DNA of 64,000 nucleotides from Erwinia typographi (GTDB lineage: Bacteria > Pseudomonadota > Gammaproteobacteria > Enterobacterales > Enterobacteriaceae). Below are positions 17,813-27,902 of the stretch, in pieces; position 1 is the stretch's first letter; every line of letters starts with the position of its first letter. The stretch is from the NCBI RefSeq assembly GCF_000773975.1, contig NZ_JRUQ01000018.1:1-64000 (forward strand). Reading direction: 5' to 3'. A program made the translations under genes and the position numbers. The notes beneath the pieces were generated by a model. That model was given only the letters and a program-made list of their open reading frames with translations. It was not told the DNA's origin and did not search any database.

Positions 17813-19312
17813 TTAAGAATCGTTAGACTTCAGTGATGGCAGTTTTGAAACCAGGCGCAGCGAAACGGTCAGACCTTCCAGCTGGTAGTGCGGACGCAGG
17901 AAGAACTTGGCGGCGTAGTAGCCTGGGTTGTCTTCGATCTCTTCTACCTGCACTTCTGCCGAGGCCAGCGGCTTGCGGGATTTGGTTTCCTGCGAAGAGT
18001 TGGCCGGGTCGCCGTCGACGTAGTTCATCACCCAGTCGTTCAGCCAGCGTTCCATTTCGTCACGCTCGCGGAAAGAGCCGATCTTGTCGCGCACAATGCA
18101 CTTCAGATAATGCGCGAAGCGGCAGCAGGCGAACAGGTACGGCAGGCGTGATGCCAGACGGGCGTTGGCGGTAGCATCCGGGTCATGGTATTCCGCAGGC
18201 TTCTGCAGCGACTGCGCGCCGATAAAGGCGGCAAAGTCGGAGTTCTTGCGGTGAACCAGCGGCATAAAGCCGTTTTTCGCCAGTTCGGCTTCGCGGCGAT
18301 CGCTGATGGCGATTTCGGTCGGACACTTCATGTCCACGCCGCCATCGTCGCTCGGGAAGGTATGGCAAGGCAGGTTTTCAACGGCGCCGCCGGATTCCAC
18401 TCCACGGATCGAGGTACACCAGCCGTACTCCTTAAAGGAGCGGTTGATGTTGGCTGCCATCGCATAGGCGGCGTTAGTCCAGGTATAGTTGCTGTGGTTC
18501 GCGCCTTCGGTCTCTTCTTCAAAGTCGAAGCTGTCCACCGGGTTGGTGCGGATGCCGTAAGGCAGGCGGGACAGGAAGCGCGGCATCACCAGGCCCAGGT
18601 AGCGTGCGTCTTCAGACTCACGCAGGCTGCGCCAGGCGGCGTACTCGCTGTTCTGGAAAATTTTGGTCAGGTCGCGCGGGTTTGCCAGCTCCTGCCAGGA
18701 TTCCATCTGCATCACGCCCGGCGCGGTGCCGGTAATGAACGGGCAGTGCGACGCGGCACCAATGCGCGCCATTTCTCCCAGCAGCTCCACGTCCTGCGGG
18801 CTGTGGTCGAAGTAGTAGTCGCCGACCAGGCAGCCAAAGGGCTCACCGCCGAACTGGCCGTACTCTTCTTCATAGATCTTCTTAAAGATCGGGCTCTGGT
18901 CCCAGCCTACGCCTTTAAAGCGCTTCAGCGTGCGGCCCAGCTCCTGACGGGAGATGCTCATAAAGCGGATTTTCAGCATCTCATCGGTTTCGGTGTTGTT
19001 TACCAGGTAGCTCAGGCCACGCCACGCGCCTTCCAGCTTCTGGAAGTCTTCGTGGTGAATGATCTGGTTAACCTGATGCGACAGCTTCTCGTCAATCTCG
19101 GCAATCAGCTCCTGAATAGTGCGATAGGCATCGGTGGACAGGGTCACGGTATTTTCCAGCGCCTGCTGCGCCAGAGTTTTTACCGCACTCTCCACGGCGG
19201 CACGCGCGGAGTCCGTCTTGGGACGGAACTCTTTATTCAGCAGCGCGCTGAACTCGTCCTGGCTATATGCCTGCTGCTCCTGCGGCTGCGACTGTTGTGA
19301 AGGGTTGCTCAT
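17813..19312 (-). CDS. tssC: TssC (VipB) sheath large subunit
   Basis: A 499-residue sheath protein (EvpB/VC_A0108 family). Signatures include FQKLEGAWRGLSYLVNNTET, the FDHSPQDVELLG segment, NYTWTNAAYAMAANINRSF, LPCHTFPSDDGG and the C-terminal FFLRPHYQLEGLTVSLRLVS. With TssB it forms the contractile sheath around the Hcp tube. It starts 3 bp after the tssB stop with a strong GAGGAG ribosome site that overlaps the end of tssB, which fits balanced synthesis of the two subunits. Confidence 0.97.
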   Translation of the reverse strand: MSNPSQQSQPQEQQAYSQDEFSALLNKEFRPKTDSARAAVESAVKTLAQQALENTVTLSTDAYRTIQELIAEIDEKLSHQVNQIIHHEDFQKLEGAWRGLSYLVNNTETDEMLKIRFMSISRQELGRTLKRFKGVGWDQSPIFKKIYEEEYGQFGGEPFGCLVGDYYFDHSPQDVELLGEMARIGAASHCPFITGTAPGVMQMESWQELANPRDLTKIFQNSEYAAWRSLRESEDARYLGLVMPRFLSRLPYGIRTNPVDSFDFEEETEGANHSNYTWTNAAYAMAANINRSFKEYGWCTSIRGVESGGAVENLPCHTFPSDDGGVDMKCPTEIAISDRREAELAKNGFMPLVHRKNSDFAAFIGAQSLQKPAEYHDPDATANARLASRLPYLFACCRFAHYLKCIVRDKIGSFRERDEMERWLNDWVMNYVDGDPANSSQETKSRKPLASAEVQVEEIEDNPGYYAAKFFLRPHYQLEGLTVSLRLVSKLPSLKSNDS

Positions 19313-19315
19313 CGG

Positions 19316-19843
19316 TTACTCCTCCCCGTCTTTTGCCGCATCATCCTGCTTTGGCAGGTGACTCAGCGATTTCAGCAGCGTAGGGTCTTGCAAAATTTTA
19401 GCGATCAGCTCTTCCGCCCCGTTTTTGCCGTCCATGTAGGTCAGCAGGTTGGAAAGCTGAGTACGCGCGTCCAGCAGCTTGTTCAGCGGCTCTACGTTAC
19501 GGGCCACCGCATCCGGCGAGAAATCGTCCATGCTATTGAAGGTCAGATCGATATTCAGACGCCCTTCACCGGTCAGCGTGTTGTCCGCCTGGAAAGCCAC
19601 GCGCGGCTTCAGCGATTTCATGCGCTCGTCGAAGTTGTCGATATCAATTTCAAGGAATTTGCGTTCGTCGACGGCCGGTAAGTCTTCAAGCGACTTGCCG
19701 ACCAGATCGGACATCACGCCCATCACGAACGGCAGTTCAATTTTGCGTTCCGCACCATAGATCTCCACGTCGTACTCGATCTGCACACGCGGCGCGCGGT
19801 TACGGGCGATAAACTTCTGCCCACTGGATTTACTGGTTGGCAT
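19316..19843 (-). CDS. tssB: TssB (VipA) sheath small subunit
   Basis: A 175-residue protein of the ImpB/VipA family. Typical features are RAPRVQIEYDVEIYGAERK, the ELPFVMGVMSDL segment and FDERMKSLKPRVAF. It pairs with TssC and displays the helix that ClpV recognises. The ATG at 19843 (MPTSKSSGQ) is preferred to one at 19855, because GGAGA lies just upstream of it. It follows tssA by 47 bp. Confidence 0.96.
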   Translation of the reverse strand: MPTSKSSGQKFIARNRAPRVQIEYDVEIYGAERKIELPFVMGVMSDLVGKSLEDLPAVDERKFLEIDIDNFDERMKSLKPRVAFQADNTLTGEGRLNIDLTFNSMDDFSPDAVARNVEPLNKLLDARTQLSNLLTYMDGKNGAEELIAKILQDPTLLKSLSHLPKQDDAAKDGEE

Positions 19844-19890
19844 GGGATTCTCCATTGGTTTGCGCGGTAAAACGTCAGTAAACGTGCGAA

Positions 19891-20907
19891 TCAGTTATCG
19901 CGACGTCCGAATATATTTTCCAGCTGATGAACGCCGTCTGGCGCCAAATCACGGATGATGTCCATAAAGTCGAGCTCGATCATACGCTGCACGCGTTCGA
20001 TCATCAGCGGAGCCGGATGGCTTGGCTCATGCTGCACAAAATACTGTTTCACTTTTTCCAGCATCAACTGCGCATCGGAGCGCGAGCCGGGCTGAACCGT
20101 CCGCCAGTCCGTTTCCGTCCGCACGGTTCTGGCTGCCGGTACTTCCTGATGAGGTTGTTCACTCGCCGACGCCATCGCCGGGATCAGGGCGGCTAAATCG
20201 GTCACGTCGCAGGCCTGCACCACGGTCATCACCGTTTTTTGCAGCTGCTGCATTTCCGGGACGCCCGTTTCGCCAAGATGCTCCACCAGCGTGTCGTGAA
20301 TAGTTTGCAAACGCTCACTTATAGCAACGATGGCTTCCACACCGGGTTGGCCGCTACGAGCCAGCTCGTCGGTCAGCCTGGCGCGTCCGCCTGGATATTC
20401 CGGGCATTCCGTTTTGCTGCCGTCCAGCAGCGCGCAGGCGTCACGCAGGGAGATCTCATCAGAGGCGCTGCGTATCAATGACGTCTGGCGAACAGCAGTA
20501 GTAAGCGCTGACTTATCACCTAAGGCCGCCAGCGCATTGACGCGAAAGAATGGATCGCGCTCGCCGTCCTCTTCCAGCACCGGCCAAATCGGTTCCCAAT
20601 AGAGCAACAGAGACTGCTTAAGCAGTTCGAGTCCGGCGGCGTAGCCGGGCAGTCCTTTCAACTGGGTCCAGGCGCGGGTCAGCGCCAGCATCACGCGGAT
20701 GTCTTTGGTGCGGCTCAGCAGGCCGCTGGCAAGACGCTCAACTTTATTCCAGTCCGCTGGTTCGGCAGGAATGATGGTATCGCCAAACTGCTGTTCGGCT
20801 TTTCCCGCGCAGGCTTGTTCCATTGCCATGTAGTCGGCGTCATATTCAAGATTGTCGCCGCACGGTTTATCACTGCTTATCGGGGCGAGTAGCGCATCGA
20901 TATTCAT
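19891..20907 (-). CDS. tssA: TssA
   Basis: A 338-residue TssA with the ImpA_N domain at the N-terminus (LLAPISSDKPCGDNLEYDAD, PADWNKVERLASGLLSRTKD, ALTRAWTQLKGLPGYAAGLE). The C-terminal segment (EPSHPAPLMIERVQRMIELD, FMDIIRDLAPDG) belongs to the short TssA class. TssA primes baseplate and sheath assembly at the membrane complex. It lies between tagF and tssB in the same orientation with short spacers, so it is part of the main operon. Confidence 0.93.
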   Translation of the reverse strand: MNIDALLAPISSDKPCGDNLEYDADYMAMEQACAGKAEQQFGDTIIPAEPADWNKVERLASGLLSRTKDIRVMLALTRAWTQLKGLPGYAAGLELLKQSLLLYWEPIWPVLEEDGERDPFFRVNALAALGDKSALTTAVRQTSLIRSASDEISLRDACALLDGSKTECPEYPGGRARLTDELARSGQPGVEAIVAISERLQTIHDTLVEHLGETGVPEMQQLQKTVMTVVQACDVTDLAALIPAMASASEQPHQEVPAARTVRTETDWRTVQPGSRSDAQLMLEKVKQYFVQHEPSHPAPLMIERVQRMIELDFMDIIRDLAPDGVHQLENIFGRRDN

Positions 20908-20924
20908 CAGGGCTCCTTGCGTTA

Positions 20925-21635
20925 TTACTCAAACATTGGCGGATAAAGCCCGTGGCGTCCGGGCTTTGCCCCGGCAGCCGGATCGAACAGCATTGAAAAC
21001 AGCTGCCCGGTAAAGTTGCCGCTGTGCACATGGGTATAAAGCGGGTAGCCGTCAGTCTGGTTAGTCCACCAGAAGCTGGTGTAGTGCTGCGGATCGAAGC
21101 AGTCGGACGCCTGTCGCCAACTCAGCGTGCTGGGTTGGTCGGCGTAGCCAATGACGTCCAGAATGTCGGAGCGAGTTTCGGGCGCCGGTAAGGCAGGCGC
21201 CGGGATCAGCAGCAGCGCCTGATCCAACTGCTCAGCGGTAAAGCGGTTGCGTACGGCGTGGAGCAGCGTGCGACCGACCTGCTGATACCACTCGCCAGCC
21301 AGCGCCAGCTGCGGCTGCGTCCAGCTTTGCGGGGAGAAGGTGATCAGCGCGCACACCGGATACTGCCGCCCGACGTTGTCCCGCGCGGGCAGCAGGCAGC
21401 CCATCTGCACCAGCTGGCTGCCCAGCATCGGCGGCACGACGAAATTCCACACCGGCGCCGCGTCGAACGGCCTGTCGCCTTCGGGACGCTGCTCTTCATT
21501 CTTCTGCCAGTTCAGCAAACCCACCTGAAACCAGTGGGTCCACTGCTGCCAGATCGCTTCGGGAAAACGGCGTTTGAGAAAGTCACCGGCACTGGGCAAT
21601 TTCCCGTACCAGCCAATCGCAGGAGTCTGGCTCAT
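20925..21635 (-). CDS. tagF: TagF, T6SS accessory protein
   Basis: A 236-residue protein of the TagF/ImpM family (DUF2094). The start shows the signature GWYGKLPSAGDFLKRRFPEA, then FVVPPMLGSQLVQMGCLLPARDNVGR and a C-terminal GNFTGQLFSMLFD. TagF acts as a negative post-translational regulator of T6SS assembly in systems that also have PpkA/PppA. The ATG at 21635 is taken (AAGGAT upstream) instead of a TTG six bases earlier. It starts 22 bp after the tssM stop. Confidence 0.92.
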   Translation of the reverse strand: MSQTPAIGWYGKLPSAGDFLKRRFPEAIWQQWTHWFQVGLLNWQKNEEQRPEGDRPFDAAPVWNFVVPPMLGSQLVQMGCLLPARDNVGRQYPVCALITFSPQSWTQPQLALAGEWYQQVGRTLLHAVRNRFTAEQLDQALLLIPAPALPAPETRSDILDVIGYADQPSTLSWRQASDCFDPQHYTSFWWTNQTDGYPLYTHVHSGNFTGQLFSMLFDPAAGAKPGRHGLYPPMFE

Positions 21636-21656
21636 TATCAAATCCTTGCCTTGCGG

Positions 21657-24600
21657 TTAGGGGCATGAGAACCCAGGAAGCTGAAACGGATTACGGATAC
21701 TGTTTGGCGTGAACTCCAGCGTCACCCGATGACCATTGACGTTGAAGGTGGCCTGACGGCTCAGGCTGCCGCCGCCACGGGCGATCTGAGCACGATCGAA
21801 GAAGCGGTTAAGCGCCCATGCGCCGTTGGTGACCAGCGTAGCGGTGGTGCCATCGGCCAGTCCCAGCTGCATACGCACCTGGTTGGTGCCGCCGGGGCCA
21901 GGCCAGCTCATCAGCTGCACTGCCTGCGGTCCGTGGCTGTAGCGCAGCAGCTGCCCGTCCACATCCAGCGTTAGCGTCAGGATGTTGTTATCCATTTGCA
22001 GGGTCCGCACGGTTACCCGGAACGAAGGCGTGGTCGCACCGTTGGCGAAGAAGGCGTCGCGAATGCTTTGTGCCTGCTGGAACGGTCTCAGTATGCTTTC
22101 ACCGCCCGGCAGGGTTTTGCCATCAATGCCCGGCGTGAAGCGCCAGCTGGACTGAGTGGTGTCCACCTTGTTCGCCAGATTATCGCGGAAGAAGCTGTCC
22201 ATCAGTCCGCTACCCGGCGCAAACATGCGGGCCAGATCGTCAGGCGTCACCTCTGAACGGCCGCTGCGGGACAGCGGATAGCGCCCGGCAATGGCCTGAC
22301 GGCAGAAGCTGCCGACTTCCACATTAATGCGCTTACGCACGTTATCCAGATCGCGGCGCTGGGTATCGCTGCTCGCGCCCACGGCCATACTGGTAAACAT
22401 GTTCTGCAACGACCCCGGCAGACGACCGGCGCTGGCCTGCAAACGGCTGATTGAGTCACCCGCTGGCGGCGGCATCCCGCTGTTGGCGGCATCCTGCACC
22501 GCAGTCAGATAGCGGTAGAGCTCGTCGATTTGCTTGAGGAAATCATCAAAGGCGATAGTTTTTCCGCCCTTCTCCAGCGGCTGAGCCAGCTCGATAATCG
22601 GTGCGAAGTGAGCGGTTACTGACTGCTCTGGCGTTTGCTGCTGGCTGGCCGCCGTTGTGGCCTGGCGCGAGCGGAACAGGGCGGTCAACGTACTGCTGGC
22701 GCTGCTCTCCTCTTTATCATCCTTCCCGGCTTTCGCCGCCTCTTCCGGGGCCGCTTTCTCCAGCACCAGATAATGGCTGAGGTTGACCACCAGCTTACGC
22801 AGCGGGGAGTTGCTGCTGGAAAGCAGCCGCGCGGCGTTGATGCGCTGTGACAAATCGGCGCTGTTATTCAGCTGGATGTCCTGTAGCAGGCCGTCCCACT
22901 GGCGCATATAGTCAGCCATGTACAGCTGGCGCACGGCAAGGTCGGTCTGCTCTTTCGTTTCGCCCTGCACCTGGCCGCCCAGCACCCACTGGTCATCATC
23001 ATGCAGTGCCGCCGTGACGCTGTTGATGTTTTTATCAAAGCTGTTCCAGTAGCCGTCCGGCGTGAACAGCCCCGGAATGCCTTCGCCAATCGATTTGCCG
23101 CTTTTGCGGGAGAACACCAGCTCGCTTTGCGGGCCGCCAAGCGAAGCCAGCGAGACGGATTTCAAACTGTCATCCCTTTCGAGCAGGCGCCTGAGGCGTC
23201 CATAGACGCGCTGTGACAGCGGCATCTGATTAATCAGCGCCTGCTCGCGCTTTACCAGCGCATCGTCCCGCGCGTAAGGCGAAGCCTGAATCTGCGTTTC
23301 CAGCAGCTGCGTCAGGTGCCAGTCAAGCTGGCTGATTTGCTGTTGAGTGACGTTTTGCGGCTGGTTGCGCTGAATATTCAGCATCAGCCACGCGTGCAGG
23401 AATTTGCCGTCGTAGTGCTTCGGCGAATACAGCATCTGATAAGCCTTCAACGCCTCGTAGCTGTAATCCGCATCGCTGCCGTTGTCGTTGCGCAGCCAGG
23501 TGGTGATCAACTGGGCGACCTGCGGCATCAGCAGCTGCTTAAGGGATTTCTGGTAGAGCGTCTGCGTGGCGTCGCTGACCTCAACGCCGCGATACAGCCC
23601 CATTCTGCGGGTAATCGAGGGGTCATTGAGATCAAAGTCCTTGCTCTCCGGCAGATGCAGCACGCCGTTGAGGAAAGGCAGCAGCGCATAGAGGTCGGTC
23701 AGGTCATTCGCCTGGAGGTTCTGGCTCAGCTTCGCCACCTCAGGCACCCTGGCCTGCACTTCCTGCAAATAGCTGCGGTTGTTGTTATAGCTGGTTATCC
23801 ACAGCAACCCGGCAATGACCAGCGCGGCGGCGAGCACGACGTAACCCGACCAGAGCACGGCGCGATTGCGAAACTCCCACCAGCGGTTGCTGCCTGCCAG
23901 CCCAGCCTCCTGGAAGATGACGTTTTGCAGCAGGTCTTTCAGGAAGAAGCTCTGGCCCTTATTGCCCGGGATCGGCGCCTCTTTATTGACGTTATCCCAG
24001 GCTCCGCTGTTGCCGCCCTCATCCTGCGGCAGGTTCAGCGCACGGCTCAGCTCGCCCATGACCCGGTCAAACGGCAGCCCTTCCTGGGTGCCGCTGGCGA
24101 AGTAGATACCGCGTGGCGAAAACTGCGTTTCAAAGTTGGAACGACTGAACACCGTCTCCAGATAGTCGTTCAGCAGCGGACGAAGAGCCGCAAACTCCTG
24201 TGGGAACAGATAGCTTTCGGCTCTCGCTCTGCCGTCGCTTTCCTGTAGCAGCGTATCCGGCAGGCCAGCATCAAGCCGCTGTTGCAGCAGGGCATATTCC
24301 TGAGTGAAGGCGCTGAGCAGGTCAAAGTCCGCCAGCCTGGAGCGTTCCCATGGGAAGGTAAAGCCCCAGACCTGATCGCGCTGCGCCTTATCGAAGCTGG
24401 CAAAATAGGCACGAAAGCCCTTCAGCAGGTCGGTTTTGGTGATCAGTACGTAAACCGGAAAGCGAATGCCCAGTTGCTCATGTAGCTCCATCAGGCGCTG
24501 ACGAAGCGAAATGGCCTGCTGACGCGAAGCCTCAGCGGACTGGGTGAGCAGATCGGAAACGCTGACGGTGACGATCACGCCGTTGATTGGCTGGCGGCCA

Positions 24601-25274
24601 CGGTATTTACGCAGCAGTCCAACAAAATTCCCCCACTCGCTGGCATCCTGTTGCTGCTCGCTCTCCTGAGTGGTGTAGCGTCCGGCCGTGTCCAGTAGCA
24701 CCGCTTCGTTGGTGAACCACCAGTCGCAGTTACGGGTGCCGCCAATCCCTCGCAGGGCAGCCTTACCGAAGCGATCGGCCAGCGGGAATTGCAGGCCGGA
24801 GTTGACCAACGCCGTGGTTTTCCCCGCGCCAGGCGCGCCGATAATGACGTACCACGGCAGTTGATACAGATACTGTCGGCTGAAGCGCTGGGTCCAGCGA
24901 TTGTTGCCAGCCCGGCTGAAATGAGCCTTTTTCAGCATTTCGGCGGCTTCGGTAAAACGCTCCGACAGCACGCGATCTTCATTCGTCAGGCGTTTGTTCT
25001 CAGTAGCCCCGTCTTCATCCGGCGTGGTTTTCAGGCTGCCCATCAGCTTGCGGTTCAGCCAGGAGTTGTAGAGACGCGGCACCAGATTGCTTAGCCCCCA
25101 TGCCGCATACAGCAGCGCGATGCTGATCATGCGGTTGGCTTCTGGCTCCAGCGGGCGGGAATCGACGATCGAGAAGACCGGCCCAATGACCCAGATGATA
25201 AAGGAGAGCGCGGTAATACCAATAAAGCCCCACATCAGGCGATTGGTCATGATGGCAAAAAGAATATTCAGCAT
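21657..25274 (-). CDS. tssM: TssM (IcmF) inner-membrane component
   Basis: A 1205-residue IcmF-family protein, normal length. Two N-terminal membrane segments (about 12-32 and 46-64) precede a cytoplasmic NTPase-like domain with Walker A GAPGAGKT (146-153). A third helix (about 473-496, VVLAAALVIAGLLWI) leads to a large periplasmic part that ends in the beta-rich TssM_C region (FDRAQIARGGGSLSRQATF, then VTLEFTPNS). With TssL and TssJ it spans the envelope. It starts 3 bp after the tssL stop. Confidence 0.97.
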   Translation of the reverse strand: MLNILFAIMTNRLMWGFIGITALSFIIWVIGPVFSIVDSRPLEPEANRMISIALLYAAWGLSNLVPRLYNSWLNRKLMGSLKTTPDEDGATENKRLTNEDRVLSERFTEAAEMLKKAHFSRAGNNRWTQRFSRQYLYQLPWYVIIGAPGAGKTTALVNSGLQFPLADRFGKAALRGIGGTRNCDWWFTNEAVLLDTAGRYTTQESEQQQDASEWGNFVGLLRKYRGRQPINGVIVTVSVSDLLTQSAEASRQQAISLRQRLMELHEQLGIRFPVYVLITKTDLLKGFRAYFASFDKAQRDQVWGFTFPWERSRLADFDLLSAFTQEYALLQQRLDAGLPDTLLQESDGRARAESYLFPQEFAALRPLLNDYLETVFSRSNFETQFSPRGIYFASGTQEGLPFDRVMGELSRALNLPQDEGGNSGAWDNVNKEAPIPGNKGQSFFLKDLLQNVIFQEAGLAGSNRWWEFRNRAVLWSGYVVLAAALVIAGLLWITSYNNNRSYLQEVQARVPEVAKLSQNLQANDLTDLYALLPFLNGVLHLPESKDFDLNDPSITRRMGLYRGVEVSDATQTLYQKSLKQLLMPQVAQLITTWLRNDNGSDADYSYEALKAYQMLYSPKHYDGKFLHAWLMLNIQRNQPQNVTQQQISQLDWHLTQLLETQIQASPYARDDALVKREQALINQMPLSQRVYGRLRRLLERDDSLKSVSLASLGGPQSELVFSRKSGKSIGEGIPGLFTPDGYWNSFDKNINSVTAALHDDDQWVLGGQVQGETKEQTDLAVRQLYMADYMRQWDGLLQDIQLNNSADLSQRINAARLLSSSNSPLRKLVVNLSHYLVLEKAAPEEAAKAGKDDKEESSASSTLTALFRSRQATTAASQQQTPEQSVTAHFAPIIELAQPLEKGGKTIAFDDFLKQIDELYRYLTAVQDAANSGMPPPAGDSISRLQASAGRLPGSLQNMFTSMAVGASSDTQRRDLDNVRKRINVEVGSFCRQAIAGRYPLSRSGRSEVTPDDLARMFAPGSGLMDSFFRDNLANKVDTTQSSWRFTPGIDGKTLPGGESILRPFQQAQSIRDAFFANGATTPSFRVTVRTLQMDNNILTLTLDVDGQLLRYSHGPQAVQLMSWPGPGGTNQVRMQLGLADGTTATLVTNGAWALNRFFDRAQIARGGGSLSRQATFNVNGHRVTLEFTPNSIRNPFQLPGFSCP

Positions 25275-25277
25275 CCG

Positions 25278-26516
25278 TTAATTTCCTTGCTGCAAACCGT
25301 TAACTTCCGCGCGGGTGTTCTGCGGCGAAACCAACAGCGTGATGTCCACCCGGCGGTTACGGGCGCGATTTTCTGCGGTGGTATTCGGCACCAGGGGGTT
25401 GGATTCCCCGCGCCCTTCCGCTTTCACGCGTTGCGGCTGTGACAGATGCTGCTGGAGGCGTTCCTGTACGGACTGCGCTCTGGCCAGCGAAAGCTCATAA
25501 TTGGAGGCGAAGCGGGCGCTGCGGATCGGCACGTTATCGCTGTAGCCAATAACCAGAATGCGACCGCTAACGTTGTTCATCGCCTGAGCAATACGATCCA
25601 GAACCTGTTCATAACGACCGCGAACGGCGGTCGAGCCGGAAGTAAACAGGCCGTCGCCCTTGAGGGTCACTACGCTTTGATCGGCTTCATCCTTCACCGC
25701 GACCAGCCCTTCTTCGATTTCAGGGCGCAGGAAGGATTTCAGGTTGAGGGCAGCTGGCGGCGGCGGAGCCGGATTATGAATGGTGACTTCGGGTAATGGC
25801 GTCTGATAAACCGCTGCCAGCACCGGGCTGGTCACGTCGCCCAGCCGCCAGTTAAGCAGGATATAGAACAGGCAGGCAAGGAAGCCGACCAATGCGGTGC
25901 AGGCCCACAAGGGCACCACCGGCCGCCACAGCTTGCGGGTGACCGGATGATCTTCAGGATGAGGCGAGAGCGGAGGCGCGTAGCCGCCGCGCACGGAGCG
26001 GATCATCTGCAACAGACGCTGTTTGATGGTTTCAAGCTGTGAACGGCCGTTATCCAGTACGCGATAGCGCCCTTCAAAGCCCAGTTGCAAACAGTAGTTG
26101 ATCAGCTCCAGCAGAACGATTTGTTCACGCGGGTTCTGCGAAAGCTTGGCCAGCAGCTGGAAGAATTTCTCGCCGCCCCAGGTTTCGTTATGGAAGGTCA
26201 CCAGTAGCCCCTGGCCGGGCCAGACGCCGCGGCTTCCCCATGGCGTCAGCGCGGCCGCTTCATCCAGCGCGGTGCACAGGCAATAGCGCGCGCCGATAAT
26301 GACCTCGTAAGGCAGGCTGGCGCGCTGGCAGTTCATTTCAAACTGGCGCATTTCGTCGATCAGCCGCTGGCGTAAACCGGCGGGATCGGCATGAGTGACG
26401 GAGTGGCGGATCTGCGGAATGGCGTTCAATAAGCCGTTCGCCGCCGCCACCAGCGGGTTATTGCTGCTGGCGCCTGAGAAGATATCGCCCTGGGCATAAG
26501 CCTGTCGTTCCTGCAT
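25278..26516 (-). CDS. tssL: TssL with C-terminal OmpA-like peptidoglycan-binding domain
   Basis: A 412-residue DotU-type protein. The cytoplasmic N-terminal domain (about 1-190) carries RYCLCTALDEAAALTPWG and ELINYCLQLGFEGRYRV. A single membrane helix (about 206-226) follows. The periplasmic part ends in an OmpA/MotB domain (about 285-400: GDGLFTSGSTAV, VIGYSDNVPIRS, NYELSLARAQSV, ENRARNRRVDI) that binds peptidoglycan and anchors the complex, so it is an extended TssL. It sits between tssK and tssM with short spacers. Confidence 0.96.
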   Translation of the reverse strand: MQERQAYAQGDIFSGASSNNPLVAAANGLLNAIPQIRHSVTHADPAGLRQRLIDEMRQFEMNCQRASLPYEVIIGARYCLCTALDEAAALTPWGSRGVWPGQGLLVTFHNETWGGEKFFQLLAKLSQNPREQIVLLELINYCLQLGFEGRYRVLDNGRSQLETIKQRLLQMIRSVRGGYAPPLSPHPEDHPVTRKLWRPVVPLWACTALVGFLACLFYILLNWRLGDVTSPVLAAVYQTPLPEVTIHNPAPPPPAALNLKSFLRPEIEEGLVAVKDEADQSVVTLKGDGLFTSGSTAVRGRYEQVLDRIAQAMNNVSGRILVIGYSDNVPIRSARFASNYELSLARAQSVQERLQQHLSQPQRVKAEGRGESNPLVPNTTAENRARNRRVDITLLVSPQNTRAEVNGLQQGN

Positions 26517-26533
26517 CTTTTTCGCTCCCTGCG

Positions 26534-27877
26534 TCAGGCTGAATGGCTACGAATAGCCCAGAATTCCATCATCAGGCCAGGGAAATCCCCCGCCAGATGA
26601 AGGGCGAAGGTGCCGGATTTTTCCATTTCCTGCCACAGCTCGCTGCCCTTCTCCAGTTCAAAGTAGCTGTAACCGGTGTGCCAGGGGATCTGCGGCGGCG
26701 CAACGGGCATCGACTTAAGCACCATGCCCGGCAGCTGAAGCTGGACCAAATCGCGGATTCGCGTAACGGGCGCCACCTTCATCTGCGCCGGGAAGTGCGT
26801 TTGCAGCGCTTCGCCCGGCACGTTGGCACGCACCGCCAGCACGAAGCCAAACTCGCGCACCATCGAGGTCTCTGGCACGGTCGCCACATTCAGGCCGTGG
26901 GAACGCTCGGTTAGCGGAAGTTGAACGGCGTTCTCTTCCATCACCTGCGACAGCCCCTGGCGCAGCATCAGCATCAGCTTGCCAAAGCACCAGGCCAGAT
27001 CGTCGTGGTCATACACCGGCAGCGTGCCTTCAGGGAAACGCTGCGGCGTGTAGGTGGTCAGCTCGCTGGCAAACGCCAGCCAGGTGGAAAACAGCTGTTC
27101 AGGGTGCAGCAGCGGCAGGTTTTTCAGGTGGCTGACGTGGCCGAAGTGGTGGTTAACCAGCGCCAGCAGCATAAAGTCCAGCATATCGGCGCTATTAAAG
27201 CGACCGGGCTGCTGCATACGTTGACCAATCTGCTGGCTGCGCTGCTCCAGCAGCCCAAGCATATCGCTGAGGTAGTCATAAAGCAGCGAATGCGCAATGC
27301 AGTTAAGCATCGGCGGAATGTAGCCGCCGTCCAGCCGAACCTGGTTATCGTTGCGCTTTTCCATGACCCTGACCACCGCCATCGCGGTCCATTCGGCGGA
27401 CAGCTCGCTCTCCAGCATCAGTCTCAGGCGCAGCTTGCCGAACTGTACGGCAGCCTGACCGACGGAAAGCGCGTTGAAGTCGTCCACTTCCTGCTCAAAG
27501 GTGACGTAGCGAGCCAGCGAGTCCGACGCTTCGCTAAAGATCACCTCTTCACGACCATTACGACGGGCAGGCAGCGCCAGCACCACTTTCTCATTACCCT
27601 GATTATCTGGGATCGCCAGCGGCGGCGGCCCGTTGCGCGCATCGCGAAAGGAGAAAAAGGTGCCGTCAGGCAGCAGACCACTGGCGGAACTGAGGGCAAT
27701 CTTCCCCTGACGCAGCATCGCTTCGTCGATCTCGCAGTCTAAAAAGCCCCAGAGATAAGGCCGCTGGGTCATTCCCCAGTTACGCAGCGTACTTTGCTGG
27801 TAGCTCTCTGATTGCTGGAAATGGTGCGGGCGCAGGAACATACCCTCGGTCCAGACCACTTTTTCTGCTTTATTCAT
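26534..27877 (-). CDS. tssK: TssK baseplate/membrane-complex adaptor
   Basis: A 447-residue TssK with the family opening KVVWTEGMFLRPHHFQQSE, then LWGFLDCEIDEAMLRQGKIA and the C-terminal region ending HLAGDFPGLMMEFWAIR. TssK trimers connect the baseplate wedges to TssL and TssM. Length and motifs are typical. It starts 25 bp after the tssJ stop. Confidence 0.96.
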   Translation of the reverse strand: MNKAEKVVWTEGMFLRPHHFQQSESYQQSTLRNWGMTQRPYLWGFLDCEIDEAMLRQGKIALSSASGLLPDGTFFSFRDARNGPPPLAIPDNQGNEKVVLALPARRNGREEVIFSEASDSLARYVTFEQEVDDFNALSVGQAAVQFGKLRLRLMLESELSAEWTAMAVVRVMEKRNDNQVRLDGGYIPPMLNCIAHSLLYDYLSDMLGLLEQRSQQIGQRMQQPGRFNSADMLDFMLLALVNHHFGHVSHLKNLPLLHPEQLFSTWLAFASELTTYTPQRFPEGTLPVYDHDDLAWCFGKLMLMLRQGLSQVMEENAVQLPLTERSHGLNVATVPETSMVREFGFVLAVRANVPGEALQTHFPAQMKVAPVTRIRDLVQLQLPGMVLKSMPVAPPQIPWHTGYSYFELEKGSELWQEMEKSGTFALHLAGDFPGLMMEFWAIRSHSA

Positions 27878-27902
27878 AATGGCTTCCGTTGTCAGGCAAT
27901 GC

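Noticed and set aside
18185..19300. Long rightward open frame antisense to tssC
   Set aside because: It is the complement of a strongly conserved sheath gene in GC-rich DNA; composition is Arg/His/Val-rich with no family pattern.
23316..24248. Long rightward open frame antisense to tssM
   Set aside because: Shadow of tssM; no ribosome site or domain.
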